Shown here piece by piece: positions 11,559 to 22,525 of a stretch of DNA of 64,000 nt. Within the stretch, counting starts at the first letter, position 1, and every line of letters starts with the position of its first letter. The translations under genes were made by a program, and so were the position numbers. Under the pieces are notes generated by a model, which saw only the letters and a program-made list of their open reading frames with translations, did not search any database and was not told where the DNA came from. Source of the DNA: Diadema setosum (taxonomy: Eukaryota > Echinodermata > Echinoidea > Diadematoida > Diadematidae); NCBI RefSeq assembly GCF_964275005.1, contig NC_092697.1, forward strand, positions 21,240,138 through 21,304,137, read 5' to 3'.

Positions 11559-12854
11559 AAATGTCGCTTTGGCGACTGGTATGCCTCCGCCATAATGCAT
11601 GATTTTCCCAATAGGTCTAGATAGTACATGTGGACAATGTGTGATTACATTTTCACAAAATTGGCAAAATATTGAAATGACAAGTTTGTCACAAATGTGT
11701 TGAATGTTCACCTTCCTTGACCTAGGTTTAATTGGATGAACAGGAGAGCATGTATCTAGGGATTTAAGGACTTTAACTCGACTTTGACCCATTCATACAT
11801 TTAGGCATTGAGTAATTTTCAAGGTACAGGTGTGGAGAAAAAGTGCAATTTCTGAATTGAATAGTAAATTGTTATCATTTTCATCTGGCCCTTGACCCTA
11901 AAATTCATAAGATAATCACTTTCAGGTAGAACATGCATAATATGTACTAAGTTTCAAGATAACTTGAGCCACTTCCGAGATATGGAAGAAAAAATTAGTT
12001 CAGCACTTTCACTTGATCTTTGACCTTTTGACCTTTGAGGCAAAAAAAGAAGACAAAAAAACTTTCCAGAGAATTTCTATTAGGTTACACATGTATGCAT
12101 ACACCAAGTGTAAAAAAAAAATAACCCTGCTGGCATTGCATGATAGGAGGGAAATAGTAAAATTTTGAAGTGTTGCACTTGACCTTTGACCCCTGACCTT
12201 TGACCCCATGAACCCTACATTCTCTAGATAATCACTTCCAGTCAGTATATGTATATGCTATGTTCCATGAAGATACCTTGAACAATTTTCCAAGGTATGG
12301 AGAAAAAAAAAAGTTTTAATATTTTTACTTGACCTTTTGAACTTTGACCTCATGACCCAAACTTTCACCAGAGAATCTTAACTGGGTAATACATGTATAC
12401 ACTAAGTTTCAAGAAAATATCTTCAGGCATTCAATAGATATGGTGGAAATAGTGAAATTTTATGTATTTGACCCTGACATTTTGACCTTTGACCTTTGAC
12501 CTCATGACCCAAACTTTTACCAAAGAATCTTAATTGGGTAATACATGTATACACTAAGTTTCAAGAAAATATCTTCAGGCATTCAATAGATATGGTGGAA
12601 ATAGTGAAACTTTATGTATTTGACCTTGACCTTTTGACCTTTGACCTTGAGCATGTGCACCCAAAAGTTGATAGGCACAACTTCACCCCCTAATACACAT
12701 ACATGCCAAGTTTCATTAGGATACCTCAACGAGTTTTGATAGTTACCTTGTCCACAAAATTCATTACGGACGGACGGAAGGACGGACGGACGGACGGACG
12801 GACGGACAACCCGAAAACATAATGCCTCCGGCACCACTTCGTGGCGGAGGCATA
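11559..12854. repeat. Large GACC-rich repeat, copy 1
   Basis: The repeat opens with CTAGAAATGTCGCTTTGGCG followed by TATGCCTCCGCCATAATGC. It ends in a hairpin (GCCTCCGGCACCAC...GTGGCGGAGGC) followed by ATAAAAA. The body is built of degenerate units with CTTTGACC and TGACCTTTGACC runs and repeated 'AAGTTTCAAGAAAATATCTTCAGGCATT'-like lines, for example near 12410 and 12560. A (GGAC)n run lies at 12770-12808. A second copy with the same ends is at 60578-61710. A further inverted pair (TTATAGAATGGGTA at 11266, TACCCATTCTATAA at 12881) brackets it, suggesting it landed inside an older element. Confidence 0.7.
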
Positions 12855-13008
12855 AAAATAGGTTTTTGGCAAGAAAATTACCCATTCTATAAAACAGATG
12901 ACGCACATGTCTTTTCGTGCGTCAGTCGGAATATAGTGTGCATGCGGTAACTGGAATTCATCCTAAACCCACTCGGCTTCACCTCGTGGGTGAAGCATTC
13001 CATAGTTA

Positions 13009-13719
13009 GGCCAAAAAAAAAAAATTGTTGCATTGGCGTAACCCGCCCGACCCTAAAAATTCCGCCGACCCCATGTTTTTTTATTTTTTTTTTTGCTATC
13101 GATATCAAATATCTTGTTGATTGCGATCGCGATCGCACAAACCCGGAAGTGGAAATGGCTCTGGGGATATCGGATGTGTACGAGGGAGAGATCTAGCGCC
13201 TCGCATAAGCCTTCCTTGATCAGTACGTCATCTGTTTCCAACACGGACACGTACTCTAACAAGATTTATTCATTGTATACGTAGCATTCAGACTGCGATG
13301 TATTGTGCACAGTTTTGCCGTAGGTTTCTTGTGTGGAGAACTTACACGAATCTGTATATGTGGGACTGTAATAGAGATCGCCGTGTGCGATGAAAAGATC
13401 GTACATATGGGTCAATTTGCATCTATCTTATCTAAGTCAAAATAGTAAAATATGAAGTGAAAACATTCAGGATAGGGATTTCAACATCTTTGAATTCTGT
13501 GAAGGGGTATAATTCCAGTAATATCGGCCTCATAAATGATTTGTAGAATAGATGAACACAGCACATTCGGTGCAGCAGTTGTTACTGTTTACTGAGCTGA
13601 GCACGAGTTTTACACGTAAAATGCAGGTAGCAAAAAAAAAAAAAAAAAAAAATCCGCCCGACCGACCCTATTTGAAAATCTCATGTTACGCCAATGCAAC
13701 AATTTTTTTTTTTTTGGCC
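13009..13719. mobile_element. PIF/Harbinger-type MITE, copy 1 (711 bp, TTA duplication)
   Basis: Ends GGCCAAAAAAAAAA...TTGTTGCATTGGCGTAAC and the inverse ...TTTTTTTTGGCC are flanked by TTA at 13006-13008 and 13720-13722. A TTA duplication with GGCC-starting termini is the PIF/Harbinger signature. There is no transposase. It is collinear, in opposite orientation, with the copy at 30140-30890. It lies 5' of vasculin coding exon 2, in the intron after coding exon 1. It also preserves the uninterrupted site of the 33-bp hairpin described at 30670. Confidence 0.85.
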
Positions 13720-13907
13720 TTACCTTATGCACACAATTCCGATTGACGCACTCAGACCTGTGCGTCATTTGTATAATGAACAGTAATACAAACATGGGAA
13801 ATTAACAGGAGGCCTATTGCATCCACTCCACAGGATGTCATGGGTTTAATAATAGGTGACAGTGACAGAATGTACATTTACATGATCTGATCTAATGTGA
13901 CACTCAC

Positions 13908-13970
13908 CCGATTGTCATTAGGGATTTTGAGCCAAGATGGAGCAAAGTCATGCTCAGGAGGGTTGGCCAT
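13908..13970 (-). CDS. GPBP1: Vasculin-like gene, first coding exon (start codon)
   Basis: The first coding exon encodes MANPPEHDFAPSWLKIPNDN plus R and ends in phase 0 at CGG|GTGAGTG. Vertebrate vasculin begins MAQHDFAPAWLNFPTPP, so HDFAPxWL anchors the identification and this ATG (13970, context ACCATGG) is preferred. The exon starts at 13997 after a TAAATCCAG acceptor, leaving 27 nt of 5' UTR. Another in-frame ATG lies at 13985 and would add MPLAT. An out-of-frame ATG at 13990 opens a reading frame across the exon. With the seven downstream exons, 1787 coding nt (about 595 residues) are present before the window ends, somewhat longer than the vertebrate proteins because of low-complexity insertions. 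The product is expected to be a nuclear GC-rich-promoter-binding regulator. Confidence 0.9.
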
Positions 13971-14289
13971 GGTAGCCAGTGGCATACCATGCTGTTCCTG
14001 GATTTACAAAGAGATAAACATACCGACTTGAATCCACATGACAAACCTTACAACAATTATACAAAATAGAATCATGTATGCTGTGGTATGCACTAACTAG
14101 CAGGATGTCATCTTCTATGTGAAACACATGTGTCAAGAAAGTAGCTCCTACACATTGACATTGTTAACAGTATATTGTACAAGTCTCCTATAAATGAACT
14201 TTTTGACTTGTGCTAACATTGTGTTGCATACACAAATTTTTCAATGTAGACTTCCTGCTTAATGTATATGTAGTGAGTATGGGTACATG

Positions 14290-14664
14290 AGGAAACCAAA
14301 ACCCAAAGAGAAATGTGGATTGAGTGAAGGCAGCAACATTAGTAGAACACATCACTAAAATAAAGTGTGAGGAAAATTGGACAATCGATGCACAAGTTAT
14401 GAATCTTTAAATTTTTGGTGTTGGAACCACTGGATGAGGAGACTACTTGAGGTTAAGTCATGTGTGGACAACAATATAAAAAATATATAAAGGGAATACC
14501 ACAAAAATTCACTTTTCTAGCATTATATGAAAGAGCACTTGACTAACTGCTTTCAGAACCAGGGGGAATAATTGCTACTATTAACATATTTGTCAGTTGA
14601 TGGAATGTGTAATTTTCATGCTGCTTTCACTCAATCCGCATTTCTATTTAGGTTTTGGTTTCCT
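14290..14664. repeat. TTAA-type foldback MITE, copy 2 (diverged)
   Basis: This older relative of the element at 9742 has ends AGGAAACCAAAACCC and GGTTTTGGTTTCCT. TTAA is present on the right (14665-14668) and lost on the left. It is shortened internally. It lies upstream of vasculin coding exon 1, in a 5' UTR intron. Confidence 0.65.
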
Positions 14665-16144
14665 TTAATTGTATAAGAATGCATACAGTGTACCACTATA
14701 GTATTCTTTTCGGCAGATAGAATACAGGGTATAACCATACTCAAAAAGATTAATGCTTTTACACTGTATACATGTATATGCTTCACTTTCTATAAAGTGA
14801 ACTATATGGCATACAAGTATGCAGCATTTACACGTATATTATCATTTATACCTTGATGAGCAAAACTACTAAATGCTCACCATGAGGAGATTAGAGTAAC
14901 CAAGTATGCACTGTACACTGTATTACATTAAAATGCACATAAATGAGCATTTTAATTAGGGGTGTCAAATTACATCGAAATGACTGATATATATATTTAA
15001 AAAAAAAAAATTTAAAAAAAGGGTTTTTTTTTTTTCTCCTGAAATTGCTTTTACATATTCCTGATAAATACCGCTTTCATTCACCACTAGCACATATATT
15101 GGAACCATGACATATCACAAAATATGAATGCCATATTTTCACAACTCAAAATGGATGATCAATTTTGTAGGCATAACTTTGAAGTTATATAAAACCACTT
15201 TCATATTATTTCATAATGTTTCTCTTTTGCCAAAGAGTGAAGAGGTGAAACTTTCAGGACTGTAGGTAATATGCTGGCCATTATTAAGAAGTTTTATGAA
15301 ATTAGGGCTGGTATGTTGGAAGATATGATAATTTTCATAAAAAATCGATCTTTACAGTTTGACCTTGAGTAATCACATATGTGCGCCAAGTGTTTGGATC
15401 TATTCAAAAATGTACATGTATAAACATACATGGAGTAATGAATATGACATTTATGTTGACTTGAGTTGATATCCAAGATGTGACTCTCAATTAAGCCAAA
15501 ATACTATGTTTCTGCATATGATAAATGAAAAAAAAAAACCACAAAACATTGAAATAAGAACACTAAATTTATAAACATTCATCATATGACCTTGATGCAG
15601 TAGACAGTGGGCATGGATGTCTTATATTTCCTTAGCAATGTGTACTGGTAAATATACAAAAATATAAGTTCTTATTGCTCAAACCTGCTAAAATTTTCAC
15701 ACAATATATTACTACATATTCATGAACAATTCATGGCTAAAAACCAAGGATACTGAATATAAAAAGGAAAAGATATCTTCCAAGATGTCAAATTAGGATT
15801 CAAGTCACTGAAAATACAACAAAAAAAAAGCTGCATTTATTTTCCTCAGCATTTGAAGATGGCTCAAAACTCAAAACTGGCTGAACCTTTATTGGCAAAC
15901 AGCACACCACATTGTTGGGTGTCTTCAGTACTTTCAGAAAAAGCAGAAAAGTAGACTGTTACTTCATGTATACTGTAAAAGTGGTTTCTTTCGCGTACAG
16001 ATACTTTCGCGGTTTCCATCGGTGCCGACTTTTTTGCGTGTGTTTATATTCGCGGTCGGCAAAATCTGTGAATTCACAGCCGGCAAAAACTGTTTTATTT
16101 TGCACATGAAAACCCAAAATATAATCCAACTATTCTTTTATTAA

Positions 16145-17508
16145 AGGGAAGGTAAACCCAAAGAGCAATGTGGATTGAGTGAAAGCAGCAACATTAGTAG
16201 AACACATCAGGTCAATTCCACAGAAAAGTTGCAGTTTATGAAAATCAAACTATTGAGTATAGATGATTATTGAAGCTTAATTAGATGATCTGGTATTGTT
16301 TACTCAAAGCAGCCTTTCACAACGGATATTTTGATACCTCATTTGTGAACATCGGTGAATGTGGAGTGGAGTTATGTCCGAAAAACCTTCATTTTTCATG
16401 AAAATTGCCAATTTTTGCAGAATTTATGTATCATTTCTGATACACTATTATGACCATAATACAGCTTGTGTAATTCTCAGATGGCTTATTTTCTGAATGT
16501 TCTTTGGTCATAGATTGGTTTTATGATGTTCTTGAACTTGTTCCGGCATCAGTAAATATTATTCTCTCAATCTCAAAATGTGGTAGTTGATAGCGTCCCA
16601 TAAGTAACATTTTTGTGTCCCATCAGTCACACTGGTTTTCCCTATCCTGCTACTGTACCAATGAGTAGATAATCATATCACTTGGCTCAGGGTAAGCACC
16701 AACCCTTTGCTACATTCAGGAAAGAAAATATCTTTCCAGAGACTCTGTGTGTAAGAATATTTCAGAACTTACTTTCCCATGTGAAAAACGGTGGTCCTCA
16801 AATGTCCCATAAGTCACGACAGCAATTTTTTGTTGCTGTACGAAATGCAACGATACTTTTCAAACTAAGTATGGTGTTTTCATAAACTGTGATATGATGG
16901 ATCTAACCATGAACTGAGAAAAATGCATTTGATGCAACTATTTTCTCAAAATACTGGTTTGAAATTGCCGAAAATTGTCACTTTGTCCCATAAGTCACAA
17001 TGGAATTGACCATCAGTGAAAGTTTGAGGAAAATCGAACAATCGATGCAAAAGTTATGAATTTTTAAAGTTTTGGTGTTGGAACCGCTGGATGAGGAGAC
17101 TACTAGAGGATATGACGTATGAGTGGACAACAATACAAAGAAAATATAAAGGAAATTCAACAAAAATTCACTTTTCTAGAATTATGAAAGAGCAATGGAC
17201 CAACCTCTTTCAGAAAGCAGGGGGAATAATTGCTACCCTTAACATATGTCAATATCAAGTTGATGGAATTTGTAATTTTCATGAAAAGTGGATTTTTGTA
17301 GAATTTTCTTTATGTTTTCTTGGTATTGTTGTCCACTCATACGTCATAACCTCTAGTAGTCTCCTCATCCAGCGGTTCCATCACCAAAACTTTAAAAATT
17401 CATAACTTTTGCATCGATTGTCCGATTTTCTTCAAACTTTCACTGATGTGTTCTACTAATGTTGCTGCTTTCACTCAATCCACATTGCTCTTGGGGTTTA
17501 TCTTCCCT
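16145..17508. mobile_element. TTAA-type foldback MITE, copy 3, middle of the nest
   Basis: Ends AGGGAAGGTAAACCC and GGGTTTATCTTCCCT are flanked by TTAA (16141-16144, 17509-17512). Apart from the 802-bp insertion at 16210-17011 it matches the intact copy at 9742 along both arms. It was inserted into the TA-flanked element at 15973. Confidence 0.8.
16210..17011. mobile_element. GGTCAATTCCA-ended transposon with iterated 14-bp motif
   Basis: Ends GGTCAATTCCA and TGGAATTGACC are inverted and flanked by ATCA on both sides (16206-16209, 17012-17015). The uninterrupted site CACATCAGTGAAAG is seen in sister copies, so ATCA is a true 4-bp duplication. The motif GTCCCATAAGTCAC occurs at 16804 and 16985, with one-base variants at 16595 (GTCCCATAAGTAAC) and 16617 (GTCCCATCAGTCAC). 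All are in one orientation, and the last copy touches the 13-bp right terminus. No open frame of note is present, so the element is non-autonomous. The superfamily is not assigned. It is the counterpart of the element at 18887-21629. Confidence 0.75.
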
Positions 17509-17522
17509 TTAAAAAAATAGAA

Positions 17523-17574
17523 CAGGTATGCCTGCATTTAATTTTTTATTTAAAATTAAATGCAGGCATACCTG
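17523..17574. repeat. 52-bp perfect hairpin
   Basis: CAGGTATGCCTGCATTTAAT at the left is the exact inverse of ATTAAATGCAGGCATACCTG at the right, with a short A/T loop. It lies just outside the TTAA copy 3 and inside the TA-flanked element. No convincing target duplication is visible. Confidence 0.7.
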
Positions 17575-18886
17575 AAATCCCGTCTCTCGAGTACCGTACA
17601 ATGACCGCACGCGTGGGGCACGTGCACAGGAGTTGACCTACATGTACATTGTGCGGTATCGCTGTGTGTGTGTTGACCATCAATAACACTCAATGCGCGG
17701 AATCTTCGTGTGTGCATGTGCGCAATAGCATTGTAACAAGTGGCGAGTTCAAAACATTTCCTTGCGTGGTTAATTTTGCGCGACTTTTCAAAACATTTTT
17801 GTGTGATGTTAAATTCGTGGTTCAACCTCATAGCGCGAAAATAAAACCACCGCCAAAGAAACCACTTTTACAGTAGCTGTACAGCATGGGTTAAAAGGTC
17901 ACAATGTCATGAAATGAAGCCAGCATTACACTCCTACCATGATGGGACTTCGGACCTCATAACTTTCTCCAGCAAAACCACTGTTTTTTATTGCATGTAC
18001 AAATGTAAGCAATGCTAGGAAAAAATCCATTAATTTGATACCAAACACATAGGGGTAGACTTAAAATTCAGACCTCAAATCTTGATTTTAAATAAGTTGT
18101 GAAACACTTTTTTGATGGATTACATGGGTTTGGGGGACTTTTTGGTAATTAATCTTCAGTAATTAACAGTAAAATATGAGAGGAAATTATCTATTGTCTA
18201 ACCACATGTGATTATCAATGTCTAAGCATGCTGCATGTGCATTCTTTTAGAAGTGAGAAAACCATGATTGCATACCCTGATTGTGTTTAACACCTCTTGC
18301 TATACAAGAAATGAAAACTTCAGGACATCTGTCAATTACTATGGTAAGATGTACAAGTACATGTATATTTCTACCAAACAAAATACTGCTGCTACAGTTG
18401 TGTACATGAGGAACAAAGACCAAAAGAAAGGTGCATTTCCACTCATACCTATTCCATTTAATTCCACATCATTTGAATTATGAAACATGCCAATACAGTT
18501 GTATCACTGGTCTAAGGTCATCATAGTTAATAGTTAATTAACAATGCCTTCAAAGTATACCCAAATACAACTTGCTTAGAAGTGCTGTGCTTGAGCACAT
18601 ATCTCACTTAAACCCGACAATATTAGTAACATGTACATGTAGAACTGCAGACAGGTGCTGCAGGGGGCTTTGGGGGGGGGGGGCTACTCACATGTACATG
18701 CATTATATTCATTCAGAGCATTTCTGGTTTCATATAAGGTTGTCCAATTTGGGGGCACTGGGTACGTACATGTATGTGTACCTGCCAAGTTTGGTGAAAA
18801 TTTGACCCTATGGGATTATGTGAAAATTGGGCCCCAGTTTGTAACCCAGCCCAAAGGGGGAATCCCTGGATCCGCAATGAACAAAT

Positions 18887-21629
18887 GGGCAATTCCACGG
18901 TAACTGACGTTACGCGTAAGGATTTTCATAAAATTGTTTATGTTGTAGTTTTGTGAATGAAAGCACCCGGGGCTTGTAATTAGCATTGATGAATGAGTTC
19001 ATGAGAATGAAGAAATAGGTGGAAAGTTTTTCTCTCAAACTGCATTCCTTATCACATAGCAAGTGAAAATGTGTTGGTAACTGACGTTACGGAAAAAGGA
19101 CATGGGAAATTATGGTGTAGATTTAAATGGAAATATCTCATGTCCCTGACTTCTAAACTCTATGTGTTTTATATGGCAATATACCTAGGTTCTTAGGAAC
19201 AGTTGTGCAAAATAATGTGCACTTTAGATATTTCCTTTTAGCACCATGTCAATTTCAGTGAAGGCATGACGGTAACTGACGTTACGTAACTGACGTTACG
19301 CTTACATTTGCCATAGGGTTTACACATGGAAAATCATGATTAGGAATAGTTTTGTGATATTTTATGATTCTGACCTTTCAGAGTGATTTGTTTAATATGG
19401 AATCATACCTTGGTTCATCAATTACAAATACCCAAATGAAATGAAACATTAGTCTATTTTCTTTGTGTTTAATGAAAACTTAAAGGGAAACATGTCAGTA
19501 ACTGACATTATGTAACTGACGTTACACATACTTTTGCTATGGGGTTTACAAAGAACTAATTTATTTAACAGGTTATTATACTGCTGCAGTATACCAGTAA
19601 CAATCCCAGGCATTTACTTAGCAACAAATTAAAACAAAATCTAAAGACACAAACGGGATGGGGCCCTTAGAGGGCAAGCTCCCCCCCCCCCCCCATGCCA
19701 TAGCACAGTTGAGCAAAAATAATGTAAATGCACCAGAGGATATTTCTTGACATTTGTCTTAAGATTGAATGCTCATTCAACAGTTATGATTACACAGAGC
19801 CATTTAGATTCAGCAGTTCGAAGTATGAATATTGACATAACTAAGGGGCTTTTTTTTTTTTAATGAACAGGAAAGTTTCTATCTAGAGTACCCCACCCAT
19901 AATGCCCTGCAGTACTACACAAAACACAGATATTTTTGTGTGTAAAAAAAAAATATCTTTCAGGTCATGGGGAAAAAAACACATACAAATAAAAATATTC
20001 ATACGGCCTATACATGTATGAAATCTACTGTGATATATTCTTTCTTCTTTTCTTTATTTTACTCCTTCTCCCACAAGGCATTGTTAGGGCCACAAATGAA
20101 TAAATGATCTCCATTATCAATAATGATTTAAATGAATAGTGTTACACTTTTAATATTTTTTCTGTGAAGAAGAATCATGCTATTTTGGTCAAAAGGGCAT
20201 TATTTGTTTATTCCTTGCTTGAAGCAATGTAATTGTTTTTCTTTTCCTTTTCACTGGTATATCAAGGCTTGCCAATACATCGCAGATACCAAGAAATAGA
20301 AATTTGCAACGAAAGAATTCTAAGATCAATATATACGAATCTTCCTGTTCATGATTATCATGTATTACAAAAATGTCCCTGCATGAATGAAATAAAGTAA
20401 TCAACAAATATGCACAGTTTTTTATTTTACCCTAGAATCACCTCTCACTTTGAGCAACATCAGTGTTAGCTTCAAACAGTAATGACAGTACATGCCTTAT
20501 GTCAGGCCTGCTTATGTACCATTTCAAGATGTGCCATATTAACTAAACCACACATTTAAGTGCAAGCGAAGAAATATATCTGTTCCTGCATTTGCCTTTA
20601 GGTACTGTAGAAACTTCACTAAGTTTCCAGAAAAAAAGAAAAATGCTAGCAAAAGTAGTCATTAGTAAAGATTATAAAACTGTTGGTATACAGCTGTACA
20701 CAAGCTTTTTAATAGAAAAAGGTGGTTACCATGCAACCACATCATTGATTAGGCCTACAAATGTGAATGTACTGTATAGTAATTTGAGTGCATATTGCAT
20801 GTGGTAAACCTAAACTTCCAGATGATTTAACTTTAAACTTGTGCTGAACAGAAAATCAAAAGCTCAACCCCCCCCCCCCCACCAAAAAAAAAAAAAAAAA
20901 AGATAGATAAATAAATACGATAAAATGAACAAAAAAAATGTATCCATGGACATACAGTGTACCATGGTGATGACATCATTCCCTGTCAAAGTTCCCAGAT
21001 GTATTGAAATGGCCTAAAGTAAAAAAAATTGCCTAAGTTATAATTACCGTCATGGTAACTGACGTTACATACTGGTGTATGACGTTTTGGTAACTGACGT
21101 TACACATTTTGATGTGTTCATTTGACTCTCCAGTATGCCAAGTATCCTTATTTTCTGGTATTGGAAGGAAGGCATATGGGCATACATTAGAAATCCTAAG
21201 TTACATCATACAGCTCACTTTCTTTGATGAATAAAGTTAAAAATTCCTTGTTTTTGGTAACTGACGTTACATCCATCATTGTCAAACTAATTAAAAGTTT
21301 TTATAAAATTCTTTAAAGCAACCAGCTTTTTCTTTCTATCATGTGGTAAAAGACTTGTCTGGTAACTGCATACATATAAAAGATTGTTGTTTAGAGTACT
21401 AGTAAAGTGGATATACAGAGGGTAAATTATGTGACAATACACTCTTTCTTACCATTGAGTTATAGGCATATTTTGGCAGCCATTTTGAAAATCAAAATGG
21501 CCACTTTTATTGAAAAACATAATGATTCTTAAAACTTCAACTCAAGTATTGTCTGAAAATGTATGGTGTTTGAAACAAATATCATTTTGAATTTTTGGCA
21601 TCTGTGTCCTACATACCGTGGAATTGCCC
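18887..21629. mobile_element. GGGCAATTCCACGG-ended transposon with seven GTAACTGACGTTAC motifs
   Basis: Ends GGGCAATTCCACGG and CCGTGGAATTGCCC are exact inverses, flanked by AAAT (18883-18886, 21630-21633). The 14-bp motif GTAACTGACGTTAC is present at 18900, 19077, 19272, 19286, 19512, 21055, 21090 and 21257 (start positions), with a degenerate copy at 19498. The first copy abuts the 13-bp left terminus, and the pair at 19272/19286 is back to back. All copies point the same way and they cluster in the outer 640 bp at each end, leaving about 1.5 kb free in the middle. Only short open frames exist, so this is non-autonomous. Iterated subterminal motifs are typical of transposase binding sites; that role is inference. 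Confidence 0.78.
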
Positions 21630-22457
21630 AAATATGAATTTACAGTCACCAAAAACTAATACAGCTGTAGCATTAAACTTTTGTGTATTGGTCAAGATAT
21701 TTTAATACCCAAGTGCTACAATACCACAAAACTCATACTTTCACAGACTACACTGTATAATACCCATACATTTGTCATAAAATGATGCATATTTTATATT
21801 TTTCCCTTAAATGTGTCATTTCATCTTTGAGTCTACACATTCAGCGGGCCCAATGGTAATTTGCCACTGTCATTCAAAACAACTATTTTAGAACTACTGT
21901 ATTTTGAAGCACTATACATGTAGCTGAGTTTTTGTTTCATCTGCAAATGGTAAATAATGCCTTTAATTCTTATGTTATGCAGCAAGAATTTCTCCTTTGG
22001 AGAGATGAAAGACAAGAAATCATTCAAAAAATGATCAATTACATCCGATGCTTTTCCTCCTCCAGTCTAGAAAACAGACAGTCACATTGATGCTAACATT
22101 GGTCTGTTGATGGAAGAAAAGTCATTTCTACAAGCTATGACATGAAAAGACTGCTCTACCATACATTTTACCAATAAATAAGTTCAAATTCACATTGTAC
22201 AGCGCAGATTGAGACTGCCACTGTGTATACTTATTTCTGAATAATGCCTTTACAGCGTACATAACTTCAATTTTAACAGTCATACATGTACAATGTACAC
22301 ATACAAACAAATACCAGCATATTCAACACATTGGGTAAGATCTGTAATTAATGTAGTTTGTAAGGCAAACCAGCTTCATTCAAGTAAAATGAACATGGTT
22401 AGTGTCATTTCTTACAGCTGCTAAAGAATAAACAGCAAAGAGTGCAGTGCAACTTAC

Positions 22458-22525
22458 CTCCAGGCGAAAAAGCAAATTGGCAGAATGGCTTTGGGGACTC
22501 CAGAAAGTAGGCAGGTGGAACTGAC
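22458..22525 (-). other. Candidate 5' UTR exon of the vasculin-like gene
   Basis: A strong donor, CCTGGAG|GTAAGTTG, lies at 22458/22457 on the minus strand, upstream of the first coding exon, whose UTR begins at a splice acceptor. The exon start is not certain; GACCTACAG near 22526 is a possible acceptor. No coding potential is claimed. Confidence 0.35.

Larger units (their letters stand above)
15973..17873. mobile_element. TA-flanked element (CTGTAAAAGTGGTTTC ends), outermost of a triple nest
   Basis: CTGTAAAAGTGGTTTCTTTC at the left and GAAACCACTTTTACAG at the right are inverted, with TA outside each end. The interior contains CGCG-rich text (TTTCGCGTACAGATACTTTC). A TTAA element (16145-17508) was inserted into it, and that in turn holds another element (16210-17011). 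There is no coding capacity. TA duplication suggests a Tc1/mariner-type MITE. Confidence 0.7.

Noticed and set aside
11559-12854. Helitron, because of the 3' terminal hairpin
   Set aside because: There is no CTRR end after the hairpin and no 5' TC start, and the two ends share an inverted ATGCCTCCGCC.
18900-21270. CRISPR-like array
   Set aside because: The 14-bp repeats have irregular spacing from 0 to 1500 bp and lie in a eukaryotic transposon.
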